DNA of 64,000 nt from positions 13,764,001 through 13,828,000 of the forward strand of contig JBITNC010000002.1 in NCBI GenBank assembly GCA_050084985.1, given 5' to 3'. A model generated the notes under the pieces. It did no database searches. It was not told where the DNA came from and saw only the letters and a program-made list of their open reading frames with translations. This document shows, piece by piece, positions 1 to 11,560 of this stretch. The stretch comes from Nageia nagi (lineage: Eukaryota > Pinophyta). Both the position numbers and the translations under genes were made by a program. Position 1 is the first letter of the stretch, and each line of letters opens with the position of its first letter.

Positions 1-166
1 AGTTGGGTCCACTTTATGGTCAAAAAGTGGAATTATTTTCCTAATTTTCAAGTTCATCACAATTGATATCAAAATTTGAAGCACTAAGATATGAAATCTT
101 GAAAAAGATCATTTGGGTAAAAATGTAGTGATCAATATCTAGTTTTTAGATATGTAATTTATTATA

Positions 167-1427
167 AGTAAAATATCCAAAATACCCCTACATTTTATCA
201 TAATATCAAAAATGCCCCTATATTTTTTAAAATATCAAAACTACCCCTCTCATCTTTTTTGAAATATTAAAATTTTATTACCCTATTTGTTATCCAAATT
301 TTTTTCTTAATTTACATCTATATTTTTCCATCTTCAAACATTCCAACTGTATTTCATTTTTCTTTATGGTTGGAAAAGTGATTGAATGCAAGTCACCTGC
401 ATATTAACATTCATTGTATAGTTATCATCATATCACAATAATATCACTTTCAAAATACCAAACAAGAAGATGTTACTTACATAATAATAGGCAAACAAAT
501 TGATCAATTTGAATTTATACTTGTAAAAGATGATTCTAAAAAAGGAGATGGTGCAGATCATGCTAAATGCTCTGATACCCACCAATCAAAGTAGGTTGGG
601 AGACAAATATTTGAGCATATGAAAGGGTTGAATGTGTTTGTGAGCATGGATAAGAAGGGCATGGTGAAGAGCTTTTAGCATGAGGGTGCAAGCTTCAAGG
701 CTATGTCATTAGTGTTGAGAATCATTTCAACCAACATCATGTTTCATTTGAAGTGGATATATGTCCTTTGGGAGATTGGGTGTACAACACAATTGGTAAT
801 CTCATAGAGGTAGCATCTACTATCAAGGAATATCCCCAAGAAGATCTTATGACATACTAAACTATTTAGTGATTCCATAGAAATAAGCTCTCTATAGATA
901 CTATTAAGAATATAATGTTCTAGAAATAAAAGTTTTTTTTTTCATGTAATAAGGGAGAATTATGATGCAGCTATGCATTCTTTGCTAGAACAAAGGATGG
1001 GATTCAATATGTTAATGAATGATATAAACTATTTACATAAGGGATTATCTAGCATTTTAGATATTTCATTATTAATGTGGTTTCACCATGATAAATGTTT
1101 TTCTTATTTTTATACATTATTTCAGTAAGTAATGAATTTAGTCATAGTCATGTGTGATGAAGCGCATGATAAATTTGTCATGGTGAGTGAAGAAGTTATT
1201 TGAAATGGTAATGGATATGTAGCTAGATAGGTAATTTCATTTATGCATCGATTTTGCTTTTGTATTGAGATTTCATGAATAGAATGCTCTCATCCTTCAC
1301 CTGTCTAAGCATTCTAGGTAGATCTTCTCAACCTTGAATTCTCACAAAGGTAATTTTGATATTTTTTAAATTATAGGGGTATTTTTGATATTATGTTAAA
1401 ATATAAGGGTATTTTAGATATTTTCCC
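167..1427. mobile_element. Mutator-like element nested in TIR-A copy 1
   Basis: Long terminal inverted repeats of about 75-80 bp lie at 167-245 and 1350-1427 (ends read as ..AAAATATCYAAAATACCCYTA inward). They are flanked by an exact 9-bp duplication tttattata at 158-166 and 1428-1436. Long TIRs and a 9-bp TSD are the hallmark of the Mutator superfamily. The TSD is AT-rich, but the other TIR-A copy (24774-25891) preserves the uninterrupted site, which independently confirms the boundaries. The 1.26-kb interior has no transposase; part of it (about 590-850) looks like degenerate coding sequence. Confidence 0.8.
590..850 (+). pseudogene. possible captured gene fragment inside the Mutator-like element
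   Basis: Within the nested Mutator-like element, this stretch is less AT-rich than its surroundings and reads as broken protein-like sequence in shifting frames. One segment includes PLGDWVYNTIGNLIEVAS near 768-825. Internal stops and frame changes are present. Capture of host gene fragments is well known for Mutator-like elements. I do not recognise the source protein, and chance open sequence is the alternative. Confidence 0.3.
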
Positions 1428-1872
1428 TTTATTATAATATGCATATGATAAAAATAAATTTTTTATAAGGATTAATAAAAACCAATTTTTAAAATAAATT
1501 ATCTCAGGACCATACCATACATGTGTCTAAAGGGCATTATTTGACCTAAATCAATGTACCTAATACATTGAAGGCTATCTTGGATATTTTTTAATAATTT
1601 TTTCATGAATATTTTATTTTTTATAAATTTTGCATTGGTTGTGATTATTGTTTCAAAAAATGCTCATGTCTAGCATGCATAATTTGACCTAAACTTATCA
1701 ACTTTTTATTTATTTTTTAAATTTTGTAGAGAATTATTTGCATCTTGTCCCCATATATTTTTTTTCAAAATTACCAAAAATTAAAAAGTTCTTAAAAATA
1801 TGATTTTGGTATGGAAATTTTATAAGTACTAAAACTTCCACTTTATGTGGACCCAACTTCTTGCACACACCC

Positions 1873-3348
1873 ATAAAATGATGAGGATGAAAACATGAAA
1901 AGAGCAAACAAAAAGCAAAAGAAAGTGATTGCAAAGATAAGGATGTGAAAATAGAAAGATAGAAAAATTTGATGAGATTTTCCATGTTGATCAAATGCAT
2001 GTAATGGACTAACTTAAATGATATGCAACCTAAGATTGTACTCTAATATTAAAGTGCAAGCCTATATGAGATACAACCTATTCTATATGATAATGATAAA
2101 CTATTGTGTATTTGAGGGTGGTGAAATCATCACAATGATTATCAATGCAATATTATCTTATAATTTTTAATATTTTAGTGTTGCAAGCATTTATCGCTAA
2201 TTTTTTTAAGTCAATAAATTATATCCATCTAGAAAGTTGGAGGGTGTAGATGACGTACTTCCTTATTCACAAAGATTTATATCTTGAATTGATATTTTTA
2301 AGGTACTAATGCATGCCTTATTTATATTTAAACTTGAGCTCCAAAACTCCTTTCAAGTTTTCACTTCTATGTTGTTGATGTCATTTATCTCTTCAACATA
2401 GAATTAGTATAAAAATTGGTCGTTATGATGTTGTCATTATCATCTCTTTATCTTATGGGCTCTCCAGACCTTAATATATAATGCTTATAATGCTTATGTC
2501 TATTGTTCATACCTAGAGCTAATGTTGTTGATGTCATCACTTCAACTCCCTTGAGACTTAGTTTAAATATTGATTACTTGTTTCTTGTTGATGTCATCAC
2601 TTTTCTTGATTGGTCCTATGGACCTTCACATGCTTACTATCTTTTTATTCTAAATCTAAACCTTCATTGGATGTTATCCTTTACATTTTTGATGTCATAT
2701 TCCTTGGTACCCTATTCCTTAGTTTAAAATTTGCTTGCTTGGCCTTAGTGACATCACTTGCAAATATCTTGAATACCTTACTATTCTCTTCATTGGTATA
2801 ATCCTTTTGGATGGAGTTAGATGATATTTTTGAAGTTTATTTTATCAATTTGTACGTGAAACTTCCTTTCTCTTAACCAAATAAGGATCTTGATATCTAT
2901 ACACTACATGACCACATGGCAATAAATATAGCACTTTGGGTTGTCCTTTTCTATCTCTACATAACATTTGATCATTTCCATGTTGGTTTTAGATATTTTT
3001 CTTATTATGGTGCAATGTTAGTGTTTTTATTTGATGTAAATTAAATACTAGTTATGCTTTTAGTTGTTTTTGTTCAATAAACCCAATGGGTTTTTTCTTT
3101 TGCTACACCCCTTGATTGTAAGGAGCCAACTCTTATCATTATTGTTGTTGCATGTTATTTTGAGGTGCATAATCTTTCCTATGCACATAGGGAGGTATTT
3201 CTTGTAACTTCAAATTTATTGGATCACACTTATACTTTACATAGCACTCTTATTTAGGTGTTCTATAACCTAACAAAGGAGTTGGTGTATTTGATTTTAA
3301 AACATGGAAAGGATTATCATATACTTTGAAGTGATCTCCTTACTCTAG
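1873..3348 (-). pseudogene. GY0 gag-region remnant, distal part (old Tat-like element)
   Basis: On the minus strand the part nearest 3348 reads as decayed gag-like protein with several stops (segments such as GDHFKVYDNPFHVLKSN). Further on, around 2850-2900, YRYQDPYLVKRKEV matches the YRDPYLDKQEAM segment of GY1 gag near 17250. The frame joins directly to the gag fragment at 21107-21300 once GY1 and one tctag copy are removed. The portion below about 2400 is too degenerate to follow. It ends at the right TIR of TIR-A copy 1, which may have inserted into it. Confidence 0.6.
3344..3348. repeat. TSD tctag, left flank of GY1
   Basis: The 5-bp target duplication tctag directly precedes the left LTR and recurs at 21107-21111 directly after the right LTR. 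A 5-bp TSD is the expected length for gypsy integrases. Confidence 0.9.
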
Positions 3349-4188
3349 TGTTGCAGTGAAAATAGAGCTGGAATGTAGAATAACATAAAATGCAATTATT
3401 CTTAAATCTTCACTGAACCTCAAATTATGTAAAATAGATAAACATGTTGTAATTATAAATTGATATTGATTTTCATCTCAAATTACAATTTGCCCTTGGA
3501 AGGGGCTTTTACAAATGCCATTTGCCAAAATGAAGGTATTAAATCTTCATTATTTTTGATTTGCTTGCTTCTCTCCTTAATATGAACAACCTGTAAATCC
3601 TACACACATGCAAAAGACAATAACATCAAAGCATCTATGTATGACATGCATTAAATTGAAGCTAACATAAAACAATAAAAGGTATGAGCTCACAAGATTT
3701 TGGTAGCATTACCCTACTTCAAAAATAGGTCAAGATCCTCTCCCTATTGCATTGTATTGGCTTGTATTTATAGATTTTGGGTGAGATGTTCCAAGGCTGG
3801 TAAGGGGAAGTGAAAAACCATCGTAGGTCATAACTGACCCCCTCTATCCACATCATCTTGGAAGAATGAAATGTTTCAACTTTCTCTCGTTGTTTTAGTT
3901 TCTTATTTGGCTATTACAGAGTCATCGATGATTGCTAGATGGATGCTAGTGATCATCCTAAAATGTTGGCATTTGTTTTGGGTAACTGGTGACTGGTTTT
4001 CAATTTTTATAACAATATTAAAATGACCGCCAAATAGTCAATTTTTATCTAAAAATAGTCACCATTTTGCATGTATTCGATGGGAACTATCCAATAATAT
4101 GTTTTTTAAACCTATTTTATATTGTCATGAAGATTTATGATTATTTCAATGTTTACTACTTAAGAAGGGACATTTTTAGGTGTTTATA
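3349..4188 (-). repeat. GY1 3' LTR
   Basis: An 840-bp direct repeat of 20258-21106. In element orientation it begins TATAAACACC (the other LTR has canonical TG) and ends ..TTTTCACTGCAACA. The missing first G is a G-to-A change. Confidence 0.92.
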
Positions 4189-4203
4189 TTTTGCCCCTTT
4201 TTG
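4189..4203 (-). promoter_or_regulatory. GY1 polypurine tract
   Basis: On the element strand, AAAAAGGGGCAAAA directly abuts the start of the 3' LTR, as expected for the plus-strand primer. Confidence 0.75.
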
Positions 4204-4207
4204 AATT

Positions 4208-4229
4208 ATCAACCGAAAATGCGGTTGAT
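4208..4229. repeat. perfect 8-bp hairpin next to the PPT
   Basis: atcaaccg and cggttgat form a perfect stem around a 6-nt loop, about 20 bp from the 3' LTR. Its function is unknown. Confidence 0.6.
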
Positions 4230-4689
4230 GATTTCAAAAATATAGAATGAGAAGCTTTATCGCTTGATTATTTGTTGTTGCTTTTTTATGATATAAGTTT
4301 TGACTCAATTTCTTAGATGAATCAAAATTTTGATTTACCAAATTATGATAAAATGTGTTTTCATTTTACACTTGATGTAGTTTTGAAAACAAATTTGAAT
4401 ATACTTCAGAAGTGACTATTTTCAGTATGACAATGTGTTGAGCTTGTGTGATAGTTGCATGACATTTCTATTATGTCATTTTGCATGTCTAAGTGCACAT
4501 GTACCATATAAGTCCTCTTTAGTATATGAGTTTGATGGTGTTGTCCTTTGTCCCGACAATGGGGTTTCAAGATGATCTCCTATAACAATGATACATCACA
4601 TTTTATCGTATTTTGATTTTCTTGACCAATTCAAGGTTATTTTGAGAAATTTTTTAATATTCTCATGGCTATTCCCAAATGTGGCATTT

Positions 4690-4790
4690 TACTTCTAATC
4701 ATCGGTGTTTAGTGATAGTCATCGGTGTCTGTCTTCAAGTCACCAACATTTAGTTACAATCACCGGCATCCATCTTCAAGTCATCGAGTG
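4690..4790. repeat. cluster of GY1 dispersed motif (rTCrycGGyrtt type)
   Basis: Four or five imperfect copies of a short motif, such as tcatcggtgttt, tcatcggtgtct and tcaccggcatcc, lie within 100 bp just upstream of the antisense PMD gene. The same motif recurs in both LTRs, the PMD intron region and the 5' leader of GY1, and in GY0. Confidence 0.6.
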
Positions 4791-4918
4791 TTTCAAAAAG
4801 AAAAATTTTTAACTTTTTCTTATTCATTTCATTTTAGCTGTCACTTTCATTGTCAGCCAAAACCAGTTTTTGTTGTGATTTCATTGATTTCTAGCTGTTG
4901 ATATTCATTACAATCACC

Positions 4919-7321
4919 ATGCCTACACATAGATGCTCCACTAGACATTCTCGAACTATCCAAGAAGAGGTAGGGTTTTGAAATAACTTTCTTTTCTATT
5001 TTTTGTTTATAACTTGTAATTTAATTGTTTAATTTCAAAATTGAAATTGTGAATGACATTTAAAAATTATTTTGATTATTTTTATCAGATAAATTTTGTA
5101 AATCCTACTTTTATTTATATTTTTTGTGAAATTTTTTATAATTCAGCCTCGATCACCAACCCTAGGCTGAACGGATGATAGAGTCGTCGGTGTTTGGAAT
5201 GCGAACGTCGATGATTGAGTCTTACCTATTAGAATTGCTAGTGTTTTAGTATGAAATGCCATTTTTTTTGAGCTGAACCTTTTTAACATTATATAGGTTT
5301 GAGACATCTTTGAGCCTTGAGGTAGATATCCCTCGATTTTATAAGAGGGTAGAGATCTTCTAGGTCTAGCCGATCATACCTTTTTCAGGTCCATTAGTTT
5401 TGGAGTGGGTCCACACATGGGTCGCATTCATTGGGAGTATCCTTTATTGGCTGCATTATTAGATAGATGGGACATAGTGACATGTACTTTTCATCTTCTG
5501 ATAGGGGAGATGACTGTCACAGTGGAGGATATACATAGATTGTATAGACTCCCCATTCATGGATAGAGGATTTTGCCTATGGTGGATAGAACGGGAGCTT
5601 TACCTGCTATTTCTTATTTGTATGGGACCGCTTAGGTTGATACTATTATTTCTAAGATTATCTTAGGTGGCATCCAATATTACCAGTATTGGATGGAGGA
5701 TCAGCAGAGGATGATCCATTTTTCCTACTTGATGGGTTTAGTATAGTGTTATGCTCTCCCCGATATTGGCAGTGGGAGGTTTTCATGGTCGTTGTTGCCC
5801 ATTATTATGGATATGATGTAGCATGGTACAGTGTATGCTTGGGCACCCACATTATTAGCTTAGATTTACAGGGAGCTATTCTTTTATTCATAGGGGCATA
5901 GGGCCTCATTATCAGTTACTATCACCTTACAGGCATGGGCTTATGAGCATATAGCTATGGCTCATCCTCCAGGGTTACCGATGCTTGGGTTTGGTAGTCA
6001 CTTAGATTACGAGGCTAGCATAGTCTGATGGTGTGATGATTTTTATATTCACCCATTGTATGGATTTCATCAAGATGTGAGCTATTATTACCACATGCTT
6101 AGTCACTTGATTCCAGATCAAGTGAGATTTAGACCTTATCACTTGTATCCTGTCTAGAGAGAGCTTGCAGCTGAGCTTACTAGTATGCGGTAGCCATGTG
6201 TTTTGAGTGGTCATTGAGCTAATTTTTTGGAGTATTTTCACTTTGAGTAGGTGCATCATCAATTTGGCCTAGTTTAGGATGTACCTACTCCATCAGTGCC
6301 ATATCAGCATGAGGGCACTATCTCAACAGCTGGTGTACAACTGTTGGTTTATGCAAAGCCTGATCCTATTCAAGAGGAGGGATCATTAGAGGATGATACT
6401 AGGGAGGATAATGTTAGGGTGTCTGAGACATTCAGGGCCTAGTGGGAGGAGGGAGATGATGGCCTAAAGGGTAGATTGGAGGGTTGATGCATTCGTCAGC
6501 ACATCAATGTTGTTGAGGAGTTAGGTGCAGCAGTAAGAGGGGGAGAGATAGGTAAGGAGCCTATAGAAATAGAGGCTATGGGAGAGAAGGCTACTGGTGA
6601 GGAGGTTATGGTAGATGCTCCTAAGGAGTTAGCTCCTAAGGAGGAGACTACAGGTGTAGGTGAGGAGGGAGCTACCTCAGAGGTTGTGTGTAGAGTTGAG
6701 GAGGCTCCTACTACACAGGTTCCTAGCATTGATACTTTGCTAGGAGATATTTATGAGCTAAGATACCAGTTGGCATAGGCCAACTCATGCATGTACAGGT
6801 ATAGGGATGAGTGAGACAAGTACAAATAGGAGAGATATGAGGCTCATTCCTCTTTACAAGGAGCTTAGGCTCATCAGTTAGGAGTAGCATCTACTTTCAG
6901 GGTTGGTCCTTTAGTTTTCAATCGTGGCATTTGTCAATAATAGGATTTTTATAGTGGTATAGTACATACATGGCTAATAGGTGTTCCAACTTTTACTTCA
7001 GGGGCTCACTATCCTATACCTCCAGATAGTTATATGCCCATAGATATCTCAGCATATTAGACAAGTAGTAGCACACAGGGCATAGTTGGATCTCCAGGTA
7101 GGACTCAAAGGTCACGAGGTTTTCCTAGCAGGAGTGGTACACCCTAGAAATCTCCCTTAGGTGCCATTGGTTCTTCCAAGTTACAAGGAGCTCAGCATCC
7201 AAGTAGTCCTATAGGATCCATAGGCACTACTCCTCTAGGTCAAGGTACCAGAGAGACTAATAGATGATGGAGGTGACCAAGTAGTCCTAGCGGACAAGGA
7301 AGTGGTTGGGGTAGTCCTTGA
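4919..7321 (+). pseudogene. Plant mobile domain (PMD) protein gene, antisense within GY1 (broken)
   Basis: This runs opposite to gag-pol. A short first exon (ATG at 4919, 17 codons) ends in GAG|gtaggg. Coding-like text resumes after ag at about 5145 and again after tatag near 5298. PMD signatures include RWD..T.TFHLL.GEMTVTVEDIHRLYRLPIHG (about 5465-5565, spanning frame breaks) and QAWAYEHIAMAHPPGLPMLG near 5930. A Glu/Ala-rich segment (6578-6778) and a coiled-coil-like tail (LLGDIYELRYQLA) follow, then a Ser/Gly/Pro-rich end. Many TAG/TGA stops are present. Layout and sequence match the PMD gene of GY2 at 28827-31097. PMD proteins resemble MAIN/MAIL1 family members and occur in plant transposons; the role here is unknown. 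Confidence 0.7.
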
Positions 7322-7859
7322 GGATACCCTTTTTCATGATGTTATTTTTTATATGCTTATGAGGTTGTTGGAACCTTGTAGTTTATTATATGATTCATTA
7401 TGTTATGATGACCTTTTGATGGAATGTTATGATGTATATATAGATAGATAGATCTTTGATAATTATGATACTTGTATGATTCTTGATGCATGAGCTTTCG
7501 TTCTATATATAGATTTGTGATAAAATAGGTATGATTTGATGTTATGTAGATCATTATTGTCTTTTGATTACTTGATGATGAATAGATGTTAATGATAGAT
7601 GTAATTTTCAAAATGTATGATGCATAGATATAATTGTGGAATGTATGATGTATAATGATAACATATATCAACAAATTAGTTTGATGATGTTACTAATCTC
7701 AAAACTAAGTTAATAATAAGTATGATTATAGTTGCTATAAAAAATAAATATAATTTATAATTTTAATAAGTTAAGTTATTTAAGGACATATTTTTATTAT
7801 ATTTTTGCGGAATTAGATGCATCATTTTCCGTACTTGGCAATTTTACAATAAACTTCTT

Positions 7860-8130
7860 GACATGACAAACTAGTGACTTATGGATGTATATGAACATTA
7901 ACTTTATCTTGGTTAGGGGAATAATAAATAATCATTCTTATCCTTTCCAAAGAAAAGAAATTTTAATAATGTTCAAAGGTAATAGATAATAGTAGAAATG
8001 GCTTGGCATGACACACTAGTGACTTATGGATGCATATGAACATTAACTTTATCTTGGTTAGGGGAACAATAAATAATCATTCTTATCCTTTCCAAAGAAA
8101 AGCAAATTTTAATAATGTTCAATGGTAATG
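7860..8130. repeat. 145-bp tandem duplication
   Basis: A segment starting with catgacaaactagtgactta at 7862 repeats from 8007 with few differences (offset 145 bp). The second copy ends near the ttcaatggtaatg text. Confidence 0.85.
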
Positions 8131-8606
8131 ATATTTTCAAAAGGAATGGGTTTAATAAAATGATACAAATGATTCTAAGCACAAACAAATACAAATTATG
8201 ACAAAAGATTAGGTGATTTTGGATTAATAACAAAGTTATTATAACATCTACCTTATCTTTCTTTATCTCAAGATTTAACAACCCAAGATGATATCAAACA
8301 ATGTTGTTATATGTTGATAAAAAATCTATAAACTGCAGTGTGTGTAGTGAGATTCATTTCCCTTCTTAGATCATTTGAGATGAAATATCCTAGAGACATT
8401 AATAAGCTAGTCTATCCGTATGAAACATATAGAGGTCCATAGGAAAGAAGGTCACTAACCAAAATGGACATATCGCCACTCATAAGGTATGCCCCATTGC
8501 CAAATAGGCATCCATAGCCCCGATGAGGATTAACCCCTCGATCTCGCTACAACCTTACTCTACTGCTAGTCAGGCGTCCATAGCCCCGGTAGAGGATATT
8601 GTAATC

Positions 8607-8685
8607 ACCCAAGAATCATTGATATAATGTAGCAATTTTTTTTTTATCATCTCCTTTTTTTTTAACTATCAAATGATTCTTGGGT
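8607..8685. repeat. 18-bp inverted repeat with 42-bp T-rich loop
   Basis: acccaagaatcattgata at 8607-8624 pairs with tatcaaatgattcttgggt at 8667-8685 with a single bulge. The loop is T-rich. It sits in the zone where the sense and antisense transcripts of GY1 would converge, so a transcript-end or processing role is possible but unproven. Confidence 0.65.
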
Positions 8686-9039
8686 TCGATACGAAGTGAA
8701 TAATAGGATAGACACATAACTTTCACTCTTAATGTCTCTTAGAATGATTTCATTCAAATTCTCTTAGAATTTTTTAATGTTGTAAGTGCTTGGAGTTTTT
8801 AGATTTTCCTTCAAACACAAACTTTATGTTTTTCTATCATCTATGGTATATCATTTCTTTATAAAAGAAAAGACAAAGTGAATGTAGTGATAACAAGGAG
8901 ATTATTCTAAAATGACCTTTTCACACATTACACATTTACTGGATAATCACTTTTACAATGACATGCAACATATATTTACATCATACAAGGGCAGGGCACC
9001 CAATTGCCAAGTGACCTCTAGATCTTTCCATCTAGGTAG

Positions 9040-9150
9040 ATTTTATAATTTTATAATTTTTATGTGTTTTATAATTTTCAATTTTTCAAGATTTTATAAT
9101 TTTTGATTTTTTAGGATTTTATAATTTTTAATTTTTTAGGATTTTATCAT
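9040..9150. repeat. AT-rich minisatellite, unit about 27 bp
   Basis: Imperfect repeats of aggattttataatttttgat type run through this stretch immediately downstream (element sense) of the post-integrase ORF. Confidence 0.7.
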
Positions 9151-9167
9151 TTTTCTAGGGAATCTAT

Positions 9168-10365
9168 TCATGGTGCATTCAAATCGAGTTTGAACTGCAC
9201 CAGAATTAAATGAAAATGTGTTGAACTAAATAAAAAACTAAAATCTAATATCACTTGATTATGATAGATTTCTGGAACACAATAATCTAAGTGTTCGAAT
9301 GTTACGGTTTGTGTGATAGAGATGATTTGTTCTCGATGTTTTAAAGTCAGGTTGTGAGTACAATCAACTATTATTTTGGGCTTTTCTATAGGCCATAGAA
9401 GATAGAAATATATCATTAAATCATATTCTGAGTTAGGAGAACACCATAACTCAAATGCGTTGATACAAACAATAACTTGATATCCATTTACTTTGACATC
9501 CCAACCATAAGATTCACATGCATCATAGAATGTCAAGGCCATTTTTTTTTGTATTTCAAGAGGCATGGAAAAGATATTTGAATACAAAAGGAGTAGGAAC
9601 GTTATGAATAACTTTCATAAAGAGATCTTTGTCATACCTACTTTCAAACCTCAGAAGATAACTTCCATTATTCCGTACTCTATGTCCTTTTGATAGTTTT
9701 TTGATAATCTCATTTCTAACCCTTATTTGATTCATCATTGTAAGTTCGACAATATGACAAGCTTGCCTTTTCTCCAACTTTTGTTTCCAAATTGTGTGTC
9801 GCAATTTCATGCAAGAAAATCTGTGAGTTTGCCTATATTGTTGTTGTAACATTCTAGGAGGAAAAGCCATAAAAGTATTTGAAAAATCATAAATTACCTT
9901 TTGATGAGGTAAATAATGTAAAAGTTCATCCATCCATTCTAGGCTTTTGATTAATTGTTTAACATATTCCAGCCTAGCTAAAAGGAATGAGTACTCAGTT
10001 AATTGGCAATTTATGACAATTCTCGGTATTCCATAAGGCCATTGTAGGCAGAAAGCTATTATTTCTTATGATATTATTTCCATATGGGTGAAATAGATTT
10101 GTGGATCTAAAATAATGCTTACTTCATATCCATAAAAAGTGACTTCCCAACCATTATTTATACCACAAAACATATGGTATGTTCTTTCAAATTGTTAATC
10201 AATAGTCAATCGTAAAAAATTTAAGAGATTAAAATCAAATCCATGTTTTAAATATGTTAATGCTAAATCACCTGGATATCTTGGCGATGGAAATCGTACT
10301 TGTGGTTGCACTATGCTACCTTTAGAATATTCCTTTGCTAGATTCATATTTTCTATTTTAATCAT
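9168..10365 (-). pseudogene. Unrecognised sense ORF downstream of GY1 integrase, duplicated module
   Basis: The ORF starts at ATG 10365 (MIKIENMNLAKEYSKGS), 90 bp after the integrase stop, and can be followed for about 390 codons to near 9213, perhaps 9168. It has two in-frame TAA codons (CAA-type) and one frameshift at an A9 run near 9541-9560. A module occurs twice. Copy one is near 10175-10025 (GWEVTFYGYEVSI ... FCLQWPYGIPRIVINC). Copy two is near 9510-9350 (GWDVKVNGYQVIV ... FYLLWPIEKPKIIVDC). Shared pattern: G-W-[DE]-V-x3-G-Y-[EQ]-V, then W-P-x3-P-[RK]-I-[IV]-[IV]-[ND]-C. A Lys/Arg-rich linker (KLRHTIWKQKLEKRQ) separates the copies. I see no signal peptide or membrane segment, so an envelope role is not supported. 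I do not recognise the family. Confidence 0.65.
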
Positions 10366-10449
10366 TAAACATTGACAAATATTAATACTTTTATTTATTT
10401 ATTAATTTAACAATAAAATAAAATGAAAGAAAACTAAGGTACATTTTTT

Positions 10450-11560
10450 TTTTATGTATAGAAGGGTTGAAGATGCATGATATTTATAGGTTCATGCTCT
10501 TCATTTCCTTCTAAGTCTGATAAATGATAGGTTCCTTTAACAAATTTTTTCTTAATGATATATGGTCCTAACCAATTTGGAGCAAACTTATCTCTAAGCT
10601 GTCATTCTATTCGTGAAGTTTGTTGATTTTCTTTTAAAACCAAATCACCTATTTTGAACTCACGAATTAGAGCCCTTTTATCAAAAGCTCATTTTATCCT
10701 CTTCTAATAAACACGCATATGCTCTAAAGCATTGATACATTTTTCATCTAAAAGTAATAACTGATCTAAGCGAGTCTATCTTGCTTCCTCATTAAAATTT
10801 TGCTCACTTAGATTTACTCTAAGGGATGGTATCTCAAGTTCTATAGGTAGGATGTCTTCTGTTCCATATACTAAAGAGAATGGTGTTGCCCCAATAGGAG
10901 TGTGTACACTGGTACGATAAGCCCATAAGGCTTTTGGTATTTATATATGCCAATCTCTATGAGAATCATTTACTATTTTTGCTAAGATGTTCCGAATAGT
11001 TTTATTAGTAGCCTCTGCCTATCCATTGCCTTATGGATAATATGGAGTGGAAAAACTTTGTTTAATCTTATACTTGTCACATATTTGTTTTACATCCTTA
11101 TTTTTAAAATTCTTTCCATTATTCGTAATTAATTGGTTTGGTATGCTGAATCTACATATAATATAATTTTCTATAAATTTAGCAATTCATGAACCAGTGG
11201 TGGAAGTCATGGGAATAGCCTCTACCCATTTGGTAAAATATTCAGTTGCTGTAATGATGAACTTATGTCCACTAGCAGATGTAGGTGTAATTTGTCCTAT
11301 TAAATCTAATGCCCATTTAGAGAATGGCAAAGTGATTGTATAGGATGTATTTCTTGAGATGGTTGTGAAAATAAATGAGTGTATTGTTGATATTTAAAAT
11401 ATTTTTTAACATATTCACAACAATCCTTTTCCATAGTTGGCCAATAATACCCCATTTGTATTAATCGTTTCACAATCGTAACACCATTAAAATGTCCTCC
11501 ACATGTTCCATCATGGGCGGAGGATATAGCTTTTTTAATATCATTCCATTCAAGAAATCT
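10450..11560 (-). pseudogene. GY1 integrase
   Basis: Read from the right, it has a zinc-binding region with GGHFNG and later DCCEYVKKYFKYQ, where the family's second Cys pair is Tyr. The catalytic core has WALDLIG (first Asp). The second Asp motif reads ITNNGKNF where the family has TDNG, so that Asp is Asn (one G-to-A change). The third motif QGNGQAEATNK keeps the Glu. The core is followed by FSLVYG and a C-terminal region ending near GPYIIKKKFVKGTYHL. One frameshift lies near 11330 and several stops are present. The protein would have inserted the cDNA; this copy is doubly inactivated. Confidence 0.88.

Larger units (their letters stand above)
1..1872 (-). mobile_element. TIR-A copy 1: unclassified TIR DNA transposon, truncated by window start
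   Basis: The window begins inside the left terminal repeat (agttgggtccac). The right end at about 1848-1872 carries the inverted counterpart followed by cttcttgcacacaccc. Bases 1-165 and 1437-1700 match, in reverse complement, the two ends of a second element at 24774-25891 (shared text includes a stretch around 'tgggtaaaaatgtagt' and 'catgaaaaaatta'). No transposase is seen, so this is a non-autonomous copy. The centre is occupied by a separate insertion (167-1427). Family membership is secure from the two copies; the superfamily is not, because the left flank lies outside the window. Confidence 0.75.
7322..9160. other. GY1 non-coding spacer with duplications, hairpin and AT minisatellite
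   Basis: This lies between the 3' ends of the antisense PMD gene and the sense ORF, which converge here. It holds a tandem duplication of about 145 bp (about 7860 and 8005), a GC-richer patch with a repeated ~25-bp unit (about 8500-8600), a long-stem hairpin (8607-8685) and AT-rich short tandem units (9040-9150). Open frames within it are AT-rich and show no protein character. Confidence 0.6.

Noticed and set aside
6496-6729. Minus-strand Ser/Ala/Pro-rich ORF
   Set aside because: Shadow of the Glu/Ala-rich region of the GY1 PMD gene on the plus strand.
7357-8281. Minus-strand ORFs of 85-105 codons in the GY1 spacer
   Set aside because: Composition is His/Ile/Tyr/Asn-rich as expected from AT-rich non-coding DNA, with no domain.
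9168-10365. Envelope-like protein downstream of GY1 integrase
   Set aside because: Position fits, but no signal peptide, transmembrane segment or heptad fusion region is visible.
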